This document shows, piece by piece, positions 26,772 to 35,418 of a stretch of 64,000 nucleotides of DNA. The notes under the pieces were generated by a model that worked only from the letters and a program-made list of their open reading frames with translations, had not been told where the DNA came from and ran no database searches. This DNA comes from JBFMDN01 sp040753915 (GTDB lineage: Bacteria > Desulfobacterota > Desulfomonilia > Desulfomonilales > Desulfomonilaceae). Position numbers and translations under genes: made by a program. Within the stretch, counting starts at the first letter, position 1; every line of letters begins with the position of its first letter. The stretch spans positions 8,030 to 72,029 of the forward strand of contig JBFMDN010000025.1 in assembly GCA_040753915.1 (NCBI GenBank), given 5' to 3'.

Positions 26772-27218
26772 ATGGAACGGGAGCACATACTGCAGTACAT
26801 CCGGACCATCCTGAAGGAACGGCTCGGGGCCTCGGTTACGGTTACCCGCAATATTCGCAGGGCAGCCTCGGTAAAAGAGCTGCCCGTGGTGTTCATCATC
26901 GACAATGGGGATGAAGTGCTGGAACCGGATTCGGGCCCGATCTCGAAACGTGTGATGCGCATAGACATAGAATCTGTCTTCCAGGGCTCAACGGAAGAGA
27001 AGACTCCGGAAGAATTGGCGGATTTCCAGCTTCGGATACGGAGAGCCCTTTTCGGTGAGGAGTGCCGCCGTATCGTTGGAACGACCTACACCGGATCGAT
27101 CTATGAGACCCGCATCTCCGAAATCGAGCTCCCGCACCGTCTGGGCCCCAAGACTGCGGTCCAGAGGATAGGATTCGAGGTTGCGTACCTCGAGGACATC
27201 CGGCGCCTCTTCGAATGA
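26772..27218 (+). CDS. Putative tail terminator protein
   Basis: 148 residues. The pattern fits tail-terminator proteins: an N-terminal helix (MEREHILQYIRTILKERLG), then beta strands (ELPVVFIIDNGDEVLEP), IESVFQGSTEEKTPEELADF, and a final IGFEVAYLEDIRRLFE. These cap the end of the tail tube in long-tailed phages. Assignment rests on order and secondary-structure pattern. Confidence 0.55.
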   Translation: MEREHILQYIRTILKERLGASVTVTRNIRRAASVKELPVVFIIDNGDEVLEPDSGPISKRVMRIDIESVFQGSTEEKTPEELADFQLRIRRALFGEECRRIVGTTYTGSIYETRISEIELPHRLGPKTAVQRIGFEVAYLEDIRRLFE

Positions 27219-27246
27219 CCCACCTGACGAGCGAGGAGATCTTTTC

Positions 27247-27777
27247 ATGGCCACCAGACCGAGCGTTCTCAATTACAAGACCGGCGGAGCAAACGTGTAC
27301 CTGGCTGCATGGAACGGGTCAAATCCGCCTGTGCTGCCTGGCGATTACCTCCATGTCGGGAATTGCCCCCAGTTTTCGACGGAGCCGACGTTCGAGAAAC
27401 TAACCCATAAGAGCTCCATGGGTGCAGTCTTCGAGGAAGACCAGATCCGCATCATCGACCGAGCCCTTCACATACGGCTTAGTCTCGATGAGATAAACGT
27501 GGACAATGTCGCAATCTTTTTCGGAGGGATACAAGACGACGACAGGACCGTACGGCTCCTGGAAGCAGGCACGAAGGTCTTTGCCGTAAAGCTGGTCTCT
27601 GCAGACGATCAGGGTCCTAAGTGGACCATCGAATTGTGGAAGGTGGAGCTGTCCGGTGTGGGAGCAATGGAATGGATAACAATGAACCAGTACGCGAAGC
27701 TCGTGCTCCAAGGCAAGGTGCTCAGCGATGCGGCCAATCACCCGGCCAATCGATTTGGCCTTGGCACGCTCCCTTAA
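27247..27777 (+). CDS. Putative tail tube protein
   Basis: 176 residues from the ATG at 27247, behind GCGAGGAGATC. Beta-rich, with YKTGGANVYLAAWNGS near the start and the central DQIRIIDRALHIRLSLDEIN. It lies where the major tail protein is expected, between tail terminator and the following tail gene. No sheath protein gene is present, so if there is a tail it is non-contractile. Confidence 0.55.
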   Translation: MATRPSVLNYKTGGANVYLAAWNGSNPPVLPGDYLHVGNCPQFSTEPTFEKLTHKSSMGAVFEEDQIRIIDRALHIRLSLDEINVDNVAIFFGGIQDDDRTVRLLEAGTKVFAVKLVSADDQGPKWTIELWKVELSGVGAMEWITMNQYAKLVLQGKVLSDAANHPANRFGLGTLP

Positions 27778-27812
27778 GGTCGATGATGCCCTGTTCACGG
27801 AGACCGTAACCT

Positions 27813-28421
27813 GTGTCGCAAAGCTACAACCGTTGGTCCAATAATTTACTGTTTCCCGAGCGCACCATCGAGCACGACGGAGTGACGCTCGCGGTAAAAG
27901 GACTTCCTGCAAGAAAGGTGCTCAAACTGGCCTCCATGCTCCAGGCACTGGGTGGTCACCTTGGAGGCTCCACTCCGAAGCCAGGCAGGGATTGCTTTGC
28001 GAAGGGCTCTTTGTTGGCCTCGATCGGGAAGTACCTGGGTAGTCTCCTGGAGGAGTCCGTCGAAATACGGGGTACAGACCTAAGGGTCTTGGATCTTCCG
28101 CTCAGGATGTTTCGGCAAGTGTTTGAGGCATTTCTCGAGGTAAATCTCCACGTGGGCACCCATTCCTGTTCCGGAACGGCAACCGGGAATGGGAGCCGGC
28201 TCGCCGGCTCTCATCGGCATTTCGACATCCATTCCGAGGTCGGCAGGTGGTGCGCCATTCTCATCCGCAACGGCCACCGGTACAGCGAGGTTCGCGAATA
28301 TCCTCTCCCTGCTGTGTACTACATGGTCAGGAATCTGCTGGAGTCGGGAGCGGTCCTTGAGACGCGGTCAACACTCAAAGAGCATTCCATCTGGGAGTTT
28401 GTCCGTGCTTTGAATCAGTGA
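27813..28421 (+). CDS. Phage protein in the tail-assembly-chaperone position
   Basis: 202 residues, GTG start behind GGAG. It has HDGVTLAVKGLPARKVLKLA, then a helical middle, then HFDIHSEVGRWCAILIRNGH and a helical end. In long-tailed phages this slot encodes tail assembly chaperones that bind the tape-measure protein. Here no tape-measure gene follows. I recognise no specific family. Confidence 0.5.
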   Translation: MSQSYNRWSNNLLFPERTIEHDGVTLAVKGLPARKVLKLASMLQALGGHLGGSTPKPGRDCFAKGSLLASIGKYLGSLLEESVEIRGTDLRVLDLPLRMFRQVFEAFLEVNLHVGTHSCSGTATGNGSRLAGSHRHFDIHSEVGRWCAILIRNGHRYSEVREYPLPAVYYMVRNLLESGAVLETRSTLKEHSIWEFVRALNQ

Positions 28422-28454
28422 TCACGCGATTCCGTTTTCAGGAGTGCATCCAGC

Positions 28455-30500
28455 ATGAGTTATATTCCCGGGTACGACATCGTGGTAATTCGCAACGGAC
28501 TGGACATCTCCGACAAAGTGGTGAGGGGAAGCAGCACTCTTCAAAGGGACACTCCCGGCCGGTCATGGGAAATCGAGCTTGCCGAGCCGATGGACCTGCG
28601 TGCTTCGGACACCTGGACTATCAAGCGGCGGATAGCCGGGTACGAATCCATCTGGTGTCAAAGCGTCATCGCGAGCTGCTTCGGCGGACAGGATGGCGTT
28701 CGGTCCGGTGGAAGAAATGTCGTGCGTCTGACTTCTTCTCGCCGAGTGTGGGGCGAAGCTTCCAGCGCAGGCACGTACGAGCTCCTCACGTATTGCATTC
28801 CCAAGACCCTTGTTTTCGTAAACGAGGACTGGCTTCTCTCCCTCTATCCGCAGGCCAAATTGGTGGATGGTGTGATCGTGTACGGCGGGGTCGGTCCAGG
28901 CGGCCTCGATGCCAGCAGGATCTATCACTCGCGTCTTCCGGGAACGGAGTACGAGTCTTCGTCATTTGAATGTATTCTCGGCGTCCAGACGCATCATGCC
29001 ATCGCCAAGCATCTGGCGAGACTGGTCGGTTATCAACTGAACACCAATACCCCAAACGTGGAGATTATCGACACGTACACAATCCAATCAGGCACCACCT
29101 GGCTCGCAGCCATTGAGAACATCTTTAAGCCTCTCTGGTTTCCCACAATCGAGATCAGCGGCTCCACGATCTATGTGAACGATGTCCTCTCGGACAGCTC
29201 GGGTGTGGGGACAGTCCAGAAAATCGTGCTGACGAACGAAGCTATAGAATCCGCGTCTCTTAATCTATCCGTTCAACAGAATAGAGAATTGCCTCTCGAT
29301 CACCTCATTGTCACGGGCAGAAGGACGAAGGACACGCTGATCTTACAGTCGGATGATCCTGATTATACTCCTGTCGAGATTCCTGAAGTCGATCTCTCGA
29401 CCGATCTCACCCTGGAAGTGTCCAGGACCTTTAGCGACAAGACCAAGTTTAAGCAGATGGGAGAATATGGGGGCCCCTTCGGTTTTCCCGATGAGCAGAT
29501 CGAGCCCAAGGGAATCAAAGACCAGCTTCACCAGCTTAGCTTTCATGTGGACGAGTCCGAAGGGCGACGGAATTACGTGACGGTCGGAGAGAGTATCAAA
29601 TCCTACGGCTACGACGATGTCGAGGTTGCTCGCAAAGAGATTGAATACAAGTATGGCAAAGGGTTGGTGCCGGTCAGGACTATCGAGAAGGAGTATGTTT
29701 ACACGAACCTGCCCGGGACCGACGTGAAATCATTGCATCTCATCTCGACGAAGACAACGGTTCAAAGACACTGTCGAAAGGCCTTGAATCTTACGCTTAC
29801 GGAAGAGATTTTCGAGGGGTTGGTCTTGTACGAGACGGCAGAAGTCGATGGGACCGAATACAAAGTGGATCCGATGGTCCTCGCAGAACTGCTCAGATGC
29901 GACACAACTCGCAGCATCATAGAGACCGATCCCAACACCAAGCAGGCTGTCCTGGAAATGACCCTTTCCGAGAAAACCACATCGATCTTCAGGACTCACG
30001 ACGAGATCTTGATCAAGCATGAATCGATTCACGACAGACTGACGGATCATACCAGGACGAGCTCTCAGATTCTCAACAATCCGTTGAGGGACCGCAAGAA
30101 ACTGAAAGCAGACCACATCTTCCGCAAAGAGTATTTCAGCGGTTCGGGCAAACTGATAGGGGGGTACGGACCTTGCTTCCACCCGCCAAAGACCATTCAC
30201 CACGACGATATCGCAACGGAAGTGTTGGCTGATAAGGTTGCTGCACGCGCATTCGCGCGAAAGAATGTGGAAAGCAATAGCGAGTGGACGGTGCGGATTC
30301 CCTTCCCACTTCCCATCGAGTCCATCGCAAGCATTGTGACTCTTCCGTCCTTCCAAGCAACCGTCAACGGTCAATTGGTGACGGTCCCTGGCGGTGACTT
30401 TATTCTGATGAAGGCTCGTGAATCTTTCAGGTACTACGGCACTACCAACAGTGTCAACCTGGGCGTCGAGACATCGCTGACCGTGAGGGCGAAGTACTGA
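28455..30500 (+). CDS. Phage tail/baseplate hub-like protein
   Basis: 681 residues. It begins PGYDIVVIRNGLDISDKVVR with RSWEIELAEP, a layout like the first beta domain of phage hub proteins (Mu gp44/P2 gpD type), followed by a helical segment (HHAIAKHLARLVGYQLN) and TIQSGTTWLAAIENIF typical of the 'load and look up' middle domain. The C-terminal half is beta-rich with charged segments. Hub proteins sit at the tail tip. Its ATG follows GGAGTGCATCCAGC, and its stop codon overlaps the next start (TGATG). Confidence 0.6.
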   Translation: MSYIPGYDIVVIRNGLDISDKVVRGSSTLQRDTPGRSWEIELAEPMDLRASDTWTIKRRIAGYESIWCQSVIASCFGGQDGVRSGGRNVVRLTSSRRVWGEASSAGTYELLTYCIPKTLVFVNEDWLLSLYPQAKLVDGVIVYGGVGPGGLDASRIYHSRLPGTEYESSSFECILGVQTHHAIAKHLARLVGYQLNTNTPNVEIIDTYTIQSGTTWLAAIENIFKPLWFPTIEISGSTIYVNDVLSDSSGVGTVQKIVLTNEAIESASLNLSVQQNRELPLDHLIVTGRRTKDTLILQSDDPDYTPVEIPEVDLSTDLTLEVSRTFSDKTKFKQMGEYGGPFGFPDEQIEPKGIKDQLHQLSFHVDESEGRRNYVTVGESIKSYGYDDVEVARKEIEYKYGKGLVPVRTIEKEYVYTNLPGTDVKSLHLISTKTTVQRHCRKALNLTLTEEIFEGLVLYETAEVDGTEYKVDPMVLAELLRCDTTRSIIETDPNTKQAVLEMTLSEKTTSIFRTHDEILIKHESIHDRLTDHTRTSSQILNNPLRDRKKLKADHIFRKEYFSGSGKLIGGYGPCFHPPKTIHHDDIATEVLADKVAARAFARKNVESNSEWTVRIPFPLPIESIASIVTLPSFQATVNGQLVTVPGGDFILMKARESFRYYGTTNSVNLGVETSLTVRAKY

Positions 30501-31831
30501 TGTCGCACTGGCAGTTCTTGTACGCGTTTGGTGGGGCGGATCGCGACATGGCCGGTTCATGGCGCAACATTGTGGGGGCCCCGGTGCTCTGCGCACACAA
30601 AATCCCAAGAGGGTCTGAGGGCTACCGCACGGCCGTGGCAGGGATCTACCGGTTTAGCTTCGAGACTGCGGCGAGCGTCACCTGCCGCAGGATCAGTCCG
30701 TGGGACGCCAAAAACCCTCTGCTCTATTCCGGCAGGAGGACTGTAAGCGCAGATTATTCGACCGAGAATAAGAACCTGTTGCCAGGATGGTCTGTAGTTT
30801 TCAGGGAAGATGTCCGGGCAGGGGATGAATTCGAGATCGGCGTGGGATGCTGCTGGAACGGAGGCACAGGCGTTTGGCAGCGGATAACCGCCTTCGGACC
30901 TCGAATGGCAGGATTCGTTTCCACGGAGCAGTCCCTGAAGGCGCGGAACATTTCCGCTGCACCCTTGAGCGACTGCAAGCTCGTAGCCACGAACGCTATC
31001 CGGGTTGCAAGCAGTCACGGGGCATTGGGACCATTTTCGTGCTTCTTTCAGAGTGGAATCCTCAATCCAGAGGCAGACAGGGATCTCGATGGCTCAGAGG
31101 TCACCGTGATCAACTACATGCCCGGAGCACCCCCAACTGCGGACATTCTCATAGATGGTGACCCTATAGACGTTTACGACGTTTCTGCCGACTCCATAGT
31201 GCCCGCGGGTGCGGGCCTTCGATGTGATGGAGTCACCCTGTACCGATTCGCGGACGGGACCAAGTACCAGAGCGGAACCTTTTGTTTGGCGGAGGCGCTT
31301 CCTGGGGCAGGTACCACTACGATTCACGTCTCCGATGGTGGATCGTCGGCATGGCTTGCTAGCGACGAGGGCTCATTCGCCCCCGGTCCCGCCGGGATAG
31401 TCCTCACCGAGCAAGGTCGGAGCCCAGGTACGATAACAGCGGGAGGCATGGTTCCATTCAAGCTCAGAGTTCAGCCACCTGACTGCGATGCTCCCGACCT
31501 CGATGCCAGGATCTTCAGCCTCCGTGCAGTGGGGTTGGATGGTTCAGTCGTCGTGGACCTCGAACATCAAGGATCGTTTCTCCGAGCCACGGCTGACGCA
31601 CTGCTTTCCGTGAGGATTACTGCGCTCAAGAGCGCATATCCGAGACCACGGTATTCACCTGACCCAAACGACCCCGGTCGGTTTGTACCTGACGACAATG
31701 GAGAATATGTGGAAGACCTCTCGAATCCTCGAACGTACCTGCACCATTCACTGGACCCAACTAAGGGGAATTACCGCAGTATTTGGCACTATCTTGCAGA
31801 AAACGGGGTGACTTTCTCGAATGTCTCGTAA
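30500..31831 (+). CDS. Phage tail structural protein, unknown
   Basis: 443 residues, translationally coupled to the hub-like gene. Beta-rich with many Trp, Gly and Cys residues (IGVGCCWNGGTGVWQR), no signal peptide, and an Asp/Pro-rich C-terminus (PRPRYSPDPNDPGRFVPDDN). Likely a tail-tip or adaptor protein. It overlaps the next gene by 11 bp. No family recognised. Confidence 0.55.
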   Translation: MSHWQFLYAFGGADRDMAGSWRNIVGAPVLCAHKIPRGSEGYRTAVAGIYRFSFETAASVTCRRISPWDAKNPLLYSGRRTVSADYSTENKNLLPGWSVVFREDVRAGDEFEIGVGCCWNGGTGVWQRITAFGPRMAGFVSTEQSLKARNISAAPLSDCKLVATNAIRVASSHGALGPFSCFFQSGILNPEADRDLDGSEVTVINYMPGAPPTADILIDGDPIDVYDVSADSIVPAGAGLRCDGVTLYRFADGTKYQSGTFCLAEALPGAGTTTIHVSDGGSSAWLASDEGSFAPGPAGIVLTEQGRSPGTITAGGMVPFKLRVQPPDCDAPDLDARIFSLRAVGLDGSVVVDLEHQGSFLRATADALLSVRITALKSAYPRPRYSPDPNDPGRFVPDDNGEYVEDLSNPRTYLHHSLDPTKGNYRSIWHYLAENGVTFSNVS

Positions 31832-34148
31832 GATCAATATATCCATACAAGGCATTTCCAAGAAAAAGAAGATCGAGGTGCAAGAAGACGAACAGGATGT
31901 CGTGTATCCGACTCTCCTCAATAATGACCTTCCGTCCCTCGGCACCGTACAAATCGAGATATTTGACGCGGAAACCTTTTGGGACGATGATGAAGCAAAG
32001 TGGGTCGACACCAGCCTGTATACCGGTGGTGTGGAAGAGAAGGGGTCTCTGTCATTTCAGATAAGGGGGTGCGGCAAGTATCTCGCTCGGGAGGACCAGC
32101 ATATTGTCAAATATGTTGGGAACAAGTTCCTCGTAGACGAGGAAGCGCTCGTCTCGGAATATGGTGACCCGAGCTACGCACAACGATGGAAACGCAGGCC
32201 TCTCAATTTCGTTCTTGTAGACAGCGATCGAGACGAAGATAAGCGGTGGGATCACACGGGAAGACTGTTCAACATTCGTGCAAGCCTAACAAAGATGAAG
32301 GGAGAGCGACCGAAGAAGGACGTCAGTCCTGACCTGATTGTTGATGGAACAAAGAAAGGCGGGAGCATAAAGACCCAAACAGATCCAAACCGGATACTCT
32401 TTACAGCGGTCATTCCCGGCTCTTACGGGTTGAGTCTCGCAGAAGTCGGGACAAAGACGGTGGGACACTATTTCAACCTGAATGGGACGACACGACAATA
32501 CTGCGTGGACTGGCTAGAGCCCGAAGGGATTTTCTTTGCCCCCTTCGATACCGTGGACACGGATACTATCAAAGTGACCGATGAGCCGCGATTCGACGCC
32601 GATGCCATAGATCCCCGAATAATACGGGCTACCTCGGGCGGGGTTACCAAAGCTCAAGTCTTCTATATGCCGCGACATTGGGCATATTACTGCCGGGTGG
32701 CAACGAGAACCATAGATGATCACTTGGTAGAAAATCGGAACGATCTGTCCTTTATTTACACAGGACCTATAGGAGAGTACCGCGGATTCGAGGATTGGCG
32801 CGGCAACTTCGTGGTACCGAGTTTAGATCCTCTTCTCTGTGTCAATCAATGGCATCAATGCTTTATTGTGAATTTCTGGGCCGGTGGCTGGTCTCGTCCT
32901 TGGCCCGGTGGTGCGGTCCTTTACGGAGATTGGGATTGCTGGGGAACGGCATCCTTGGGTTTTTCTCCTCTTGGTGAGCAAAGTGGGTTATTACAAAGCG
33001 TTGGAGTGTACGACCTTGTGTGGAATGGAGATTGCAGGGCCGTTTGGAACCATGGAATAGCCGGTAATCTATCAGAACGGGTTTACGAGACCCGAAACAT
33101 GTCGTGCATGGTCCTCACCCAACAGCCCACCTATACACACTATGTGGGTCTCTGGTGGAATCGGTGGCCGGGAGACTTGGATTTGCTCAAGGCCCCCTGC
33201 GATGGTGACGCGGTCAATTTCTATAAGCAGGCGAGCCCTCCCGAGGACACCTCTTACGAATACGATGTGATTGGCGATGAAGGCAAGGAGGAGGCCATAG
33301 AGCACCTGAAGGCACTCGGGCTGTCGGAACAGGAAGCTCAAGAGATTGTCATTGGTGGTCAGAATTCTCTGCACGTTCTATCTCAATCCATCACGCATGA
33401 ATGTCGAGTTAAGCGCGGCCAGGATACCCACCATGCTCACGGAACGACGTGGACCTGTCCGGATGGAAAGATCTTGACCACGACAGAGGTGGACGGGGCG
33501 CATCTTTATGGAGTGACTGCCAGAGAGAACAGGCTGGCCCCTCTCTGGAATTCTATAACGAACAGCAAATTCTGGTCGAATTACAAGCAATACACAAACA
33601 TAGGAGGCTCCGGATACATCACAGACGATATTCCCTTTGGTGTAGGAATGTCGCCAAACAAGGCGGGGACGCTGATCGCGATAGTCAAGGTGGGTTCAAA
33701 GGTCTCTTACGTTTGGCAAAAAGTTGCCGAGGAGCTCACAGAGCGTGTTCTGCCGATTGTTGGCGGTTACCGGGGGCATTTTGTCGGATTCGAACAGCAC
33801 GACAAAGCGGTTTCACGCGACCGAGAAGATTATGAGCTCGGGGATATTCACGGGCTGATCGTAAACCATTTCTCCGGCGTACGACGGAAGTTGGAGAGAA
33901 TCCTCGTTGCATATGATGTGTCCTGCCGGGAGCATCCAGCTTATGGGTGGTTCGAAGAATTGGAAAACCACGGAAAGAATCGTTGCTGGAGAAGTCCATC
34001 AGCCCCAGGAGTCATTGCACTGGAAAGGCCAGTGTACGTCATGGTCACAAGAGAGATGCCTATACGATCATCTTCGCGCCGGTACCTGCGGGAAGAATAT
34101 GGGGAATCGTATCTTTCCGTATCCAAGGACTACAAGAATGGACGATAG
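31821..34148 (+). CDS. Large phage structural protein, unknown
   Basis: 775 residues. The N-terminus is short, basic and beta-like (KINISIQGISKKKKIEVQED). The middle is rich in Trp, Tyr and Gly (WHQCFIVNFWAGGWSRPW), as in carbohydrate-contacting proteins. There is no long coiled coil, so it is not a tape-measure protein in the usual form. It overlaps its neighbours by 11 bp on both sides. It could be a tail spike or tip protein. No catalytic motif identified. Confidence 0.55.
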   Translation: MSRKINISIQGISKKKKIEVQEDEQDVVYPTLLNNDLPSLGTVQIEIFDAETFWDDDEAKWVDTSLYTGGVEEKGSLSFQIRGCGKYLAREDQHIVKYVGNKFLVDEEALVSEYGDPSYAQRWKRRPLNFVLVDSDRDEDKRWDHTGRLFNIRASLTKMKGERPKKDVSPDLIVDGTKKGGSIKTQTDPNRILFTAVIPGSYGLSLAEVGTKTVGHYFNLNGTTRQYCVDWLEPEGIFFAPFDTVDTDTIKVTDEPRFDADAIDPRIIRATSGGVTKAQVFYMPRHWAYYCRVATRTIDDHLVENRNDLSFIYTGPIGEYRGFEDWRGNFVVPSLDPLLCVNQWHQCFIVNFWAGGWSRPWPGGAVLYGDWDCWGTASLGFSPLGEQSGLLQSVGVYDLVWNGDCRAVWNHGIAGNLSERVYETRNMSCMVLTQQPTYTHYVGLWWNRWPGDLDLLKAPCDGDAVNFYKQASPPEDTSYEYDVIGDEGKEEAIEHLKALGLSEQEAQEIVIGGQNSLHVLSQSITHECRVKRGQDTHHAHGTTWTCPDGKILTTTEVDGAHLYGVTARENRLAPLWNSITNSKFWSNYKQYTNIGGSGYITDDIPFGVGMSPNKAGTLIAIVKVGSKVSYVWQKVAEELTERVLPIVGGYRGHFVGFEQHDKAVSRDREDYELGDIHGLIVNHFSGVRRKLERILVAYDVSCREHPAYGWFEELENHGKNRCWRSPSAPGVIALERPVYVMVTREMPIRSSSRRYLREEYGESYLSVSKDYKNGR

Positions 34149-34668
34149 CAAGAGACGACAAATCCGCGTGCTCATGGAACGATGGCGTGGCCAGCTTATC
34201 TCCCAAATGCGCGGCCTCGGAATCATGATCCCCAATGAATGCCTGCCATTTGGTAGGCGGATTACCGGGATTTGCGATTCGATCTCATGCACGTATGATG
34301 ATAATAGATGGCTTTTCGTTGTGAACGATAAAGACCTTTCCGAGATCGAAGGGACTGACGTGAGGTTCGAGCGTGGAAGCTTTCCACTCTTTGGCCTGAA
34401 TGTAGCCACCAAGGCAATACCTGTTGACTCGCCGGAGTTGCCAAGTGGATCCTTCACGGAAAATCTCAGGCGTCCCGGTAGCGGCCCAGTAACGTTGACT
34501 TCCAGCGATTATGCAATCTCGGTTCAAGCGCCAGCATCCGTATTCAAGATGAATGACGAAATGTTGGTTTTCCGGATGAACAACGCCGATCTGACGCAGC
34601 GATTTGCTGGCGGGCTCTTGTCGGTGTTTCGCAAGAGGCCGCCGGTCTTCAGTTTCACGCTCTTGTAG
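34138..34668 (+). CDS. Small phage structural protein, unknown
   Basis: 176 residues from the ATG at 34138 (AAGGACTACAAGA before it); the frame is open upstream inside the previous gene, but that part is out of register with a known start. It begins MDDSKRRQIRVLMERWRGQ and has a beta-rich end (RKRPPVFSFTLL). Tail region by position only. Confidence 0.5.
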   Translation: MDDSKRRQIRVLMERWRGQLISQMRGLGIMIPNECLPFGRRITGICDSISCTYDDNRWLFVVNDKDLSEIEGTDVRFERGSFPLFGLNVATKAIPVDSPELPSGSFTENLRRPGSGPVTLTSSDYAISVQAPASVFKMNDEMLVFRMNNADLTQRFAGGLLSVFRKRPPVFSFTLL

Positions 34669-34878
34669 GGGCGCGTGGTGAAAACAGTGGCCCATCCGAT
34701 GATGCGGAGTCCAGGGCAGATTTGCAGCGGCGCTTCCGGCGGATTCTTGGGGCGAATTTCTGAAGCGCCCGCGTCTCGCCAGTACTTGTATTCCGAGCCT
34801 GCCTCGAGCCAGGGGCCGATATGACACCCATCCCTTCGAGCGCCGAGAAACTGATTGCGCCGCGTTGCAGGGGGATCG

Positions 34879-35307
34879 ATGTATTGGAAAGCAGGATCAA
34901 ACAGAATAACCACGCCTACAATCATGTGCTACACCATTGGCCAGGCTCATGAGCTGCGGTTAACTCTTGCCACCGAAGCGGGTGACAAACTCACCAACGC
35001 GTATCTGTTTGTTGCCAATTCCTCGGATGTCGGCCTGATTAAGGCAAAGCTCGCTTCGGAAAGTCAATATAGAGAAATCGGCGGCGTGTTTGACGGTAAT
35101 TGCCTTCTTGGCCACATAGCGGCAGGGGGCGAGACGCCCATAGACTTTCTGGTCGAGTTTCCTGAAGGCACACCGGACGGATATCGGATCATATCGATTC
35201 TCGTGGGACACGACGACGGAACCAAGCTCGTTGCGACATCGTTGTGGCTGATGACGTGGCAGGAACTATGGCATGCGAGCTGGCAAGAACTGTGGCGAGC
35301 AGACTGA
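34879..35307 (+). CDS. Small phage protein with WQELW repeat, unknown
   Basis: 142 residues from the ATG at 34879 (GCAGGGGGATCG before it). Beta-rich with a TPIDFLVEFPEGTPDGYRII segment, ending in two near copies of a short motif, WQELWHAS and WQELWRAD. The gene lies between tail proteins and the large fibre. No family recognised. Confidence 0.5.
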   Translation: MYWKAGSNRITTPTIMCYTIGQAHELRLTLATEAGDKLTNAYLFVANSSDVGLIKAKLASESQYREIGGVFDGNCLLGHIAAGGETPIDFLVEFPEGTPDGYRIISILVGHDDGTKLVATSLWLMTWQELWHASWQELWRAD

Positions 35308-35418
35308 GGAGAGAGTCAATCCACAGAGTACACGGATTACGCAGATGAAGAGACCCAGAGGATCTAATCTGCGGACATCTGCCTCATGTGCGGATATTTC
35401 AAAGAACAGGGATAGCAT

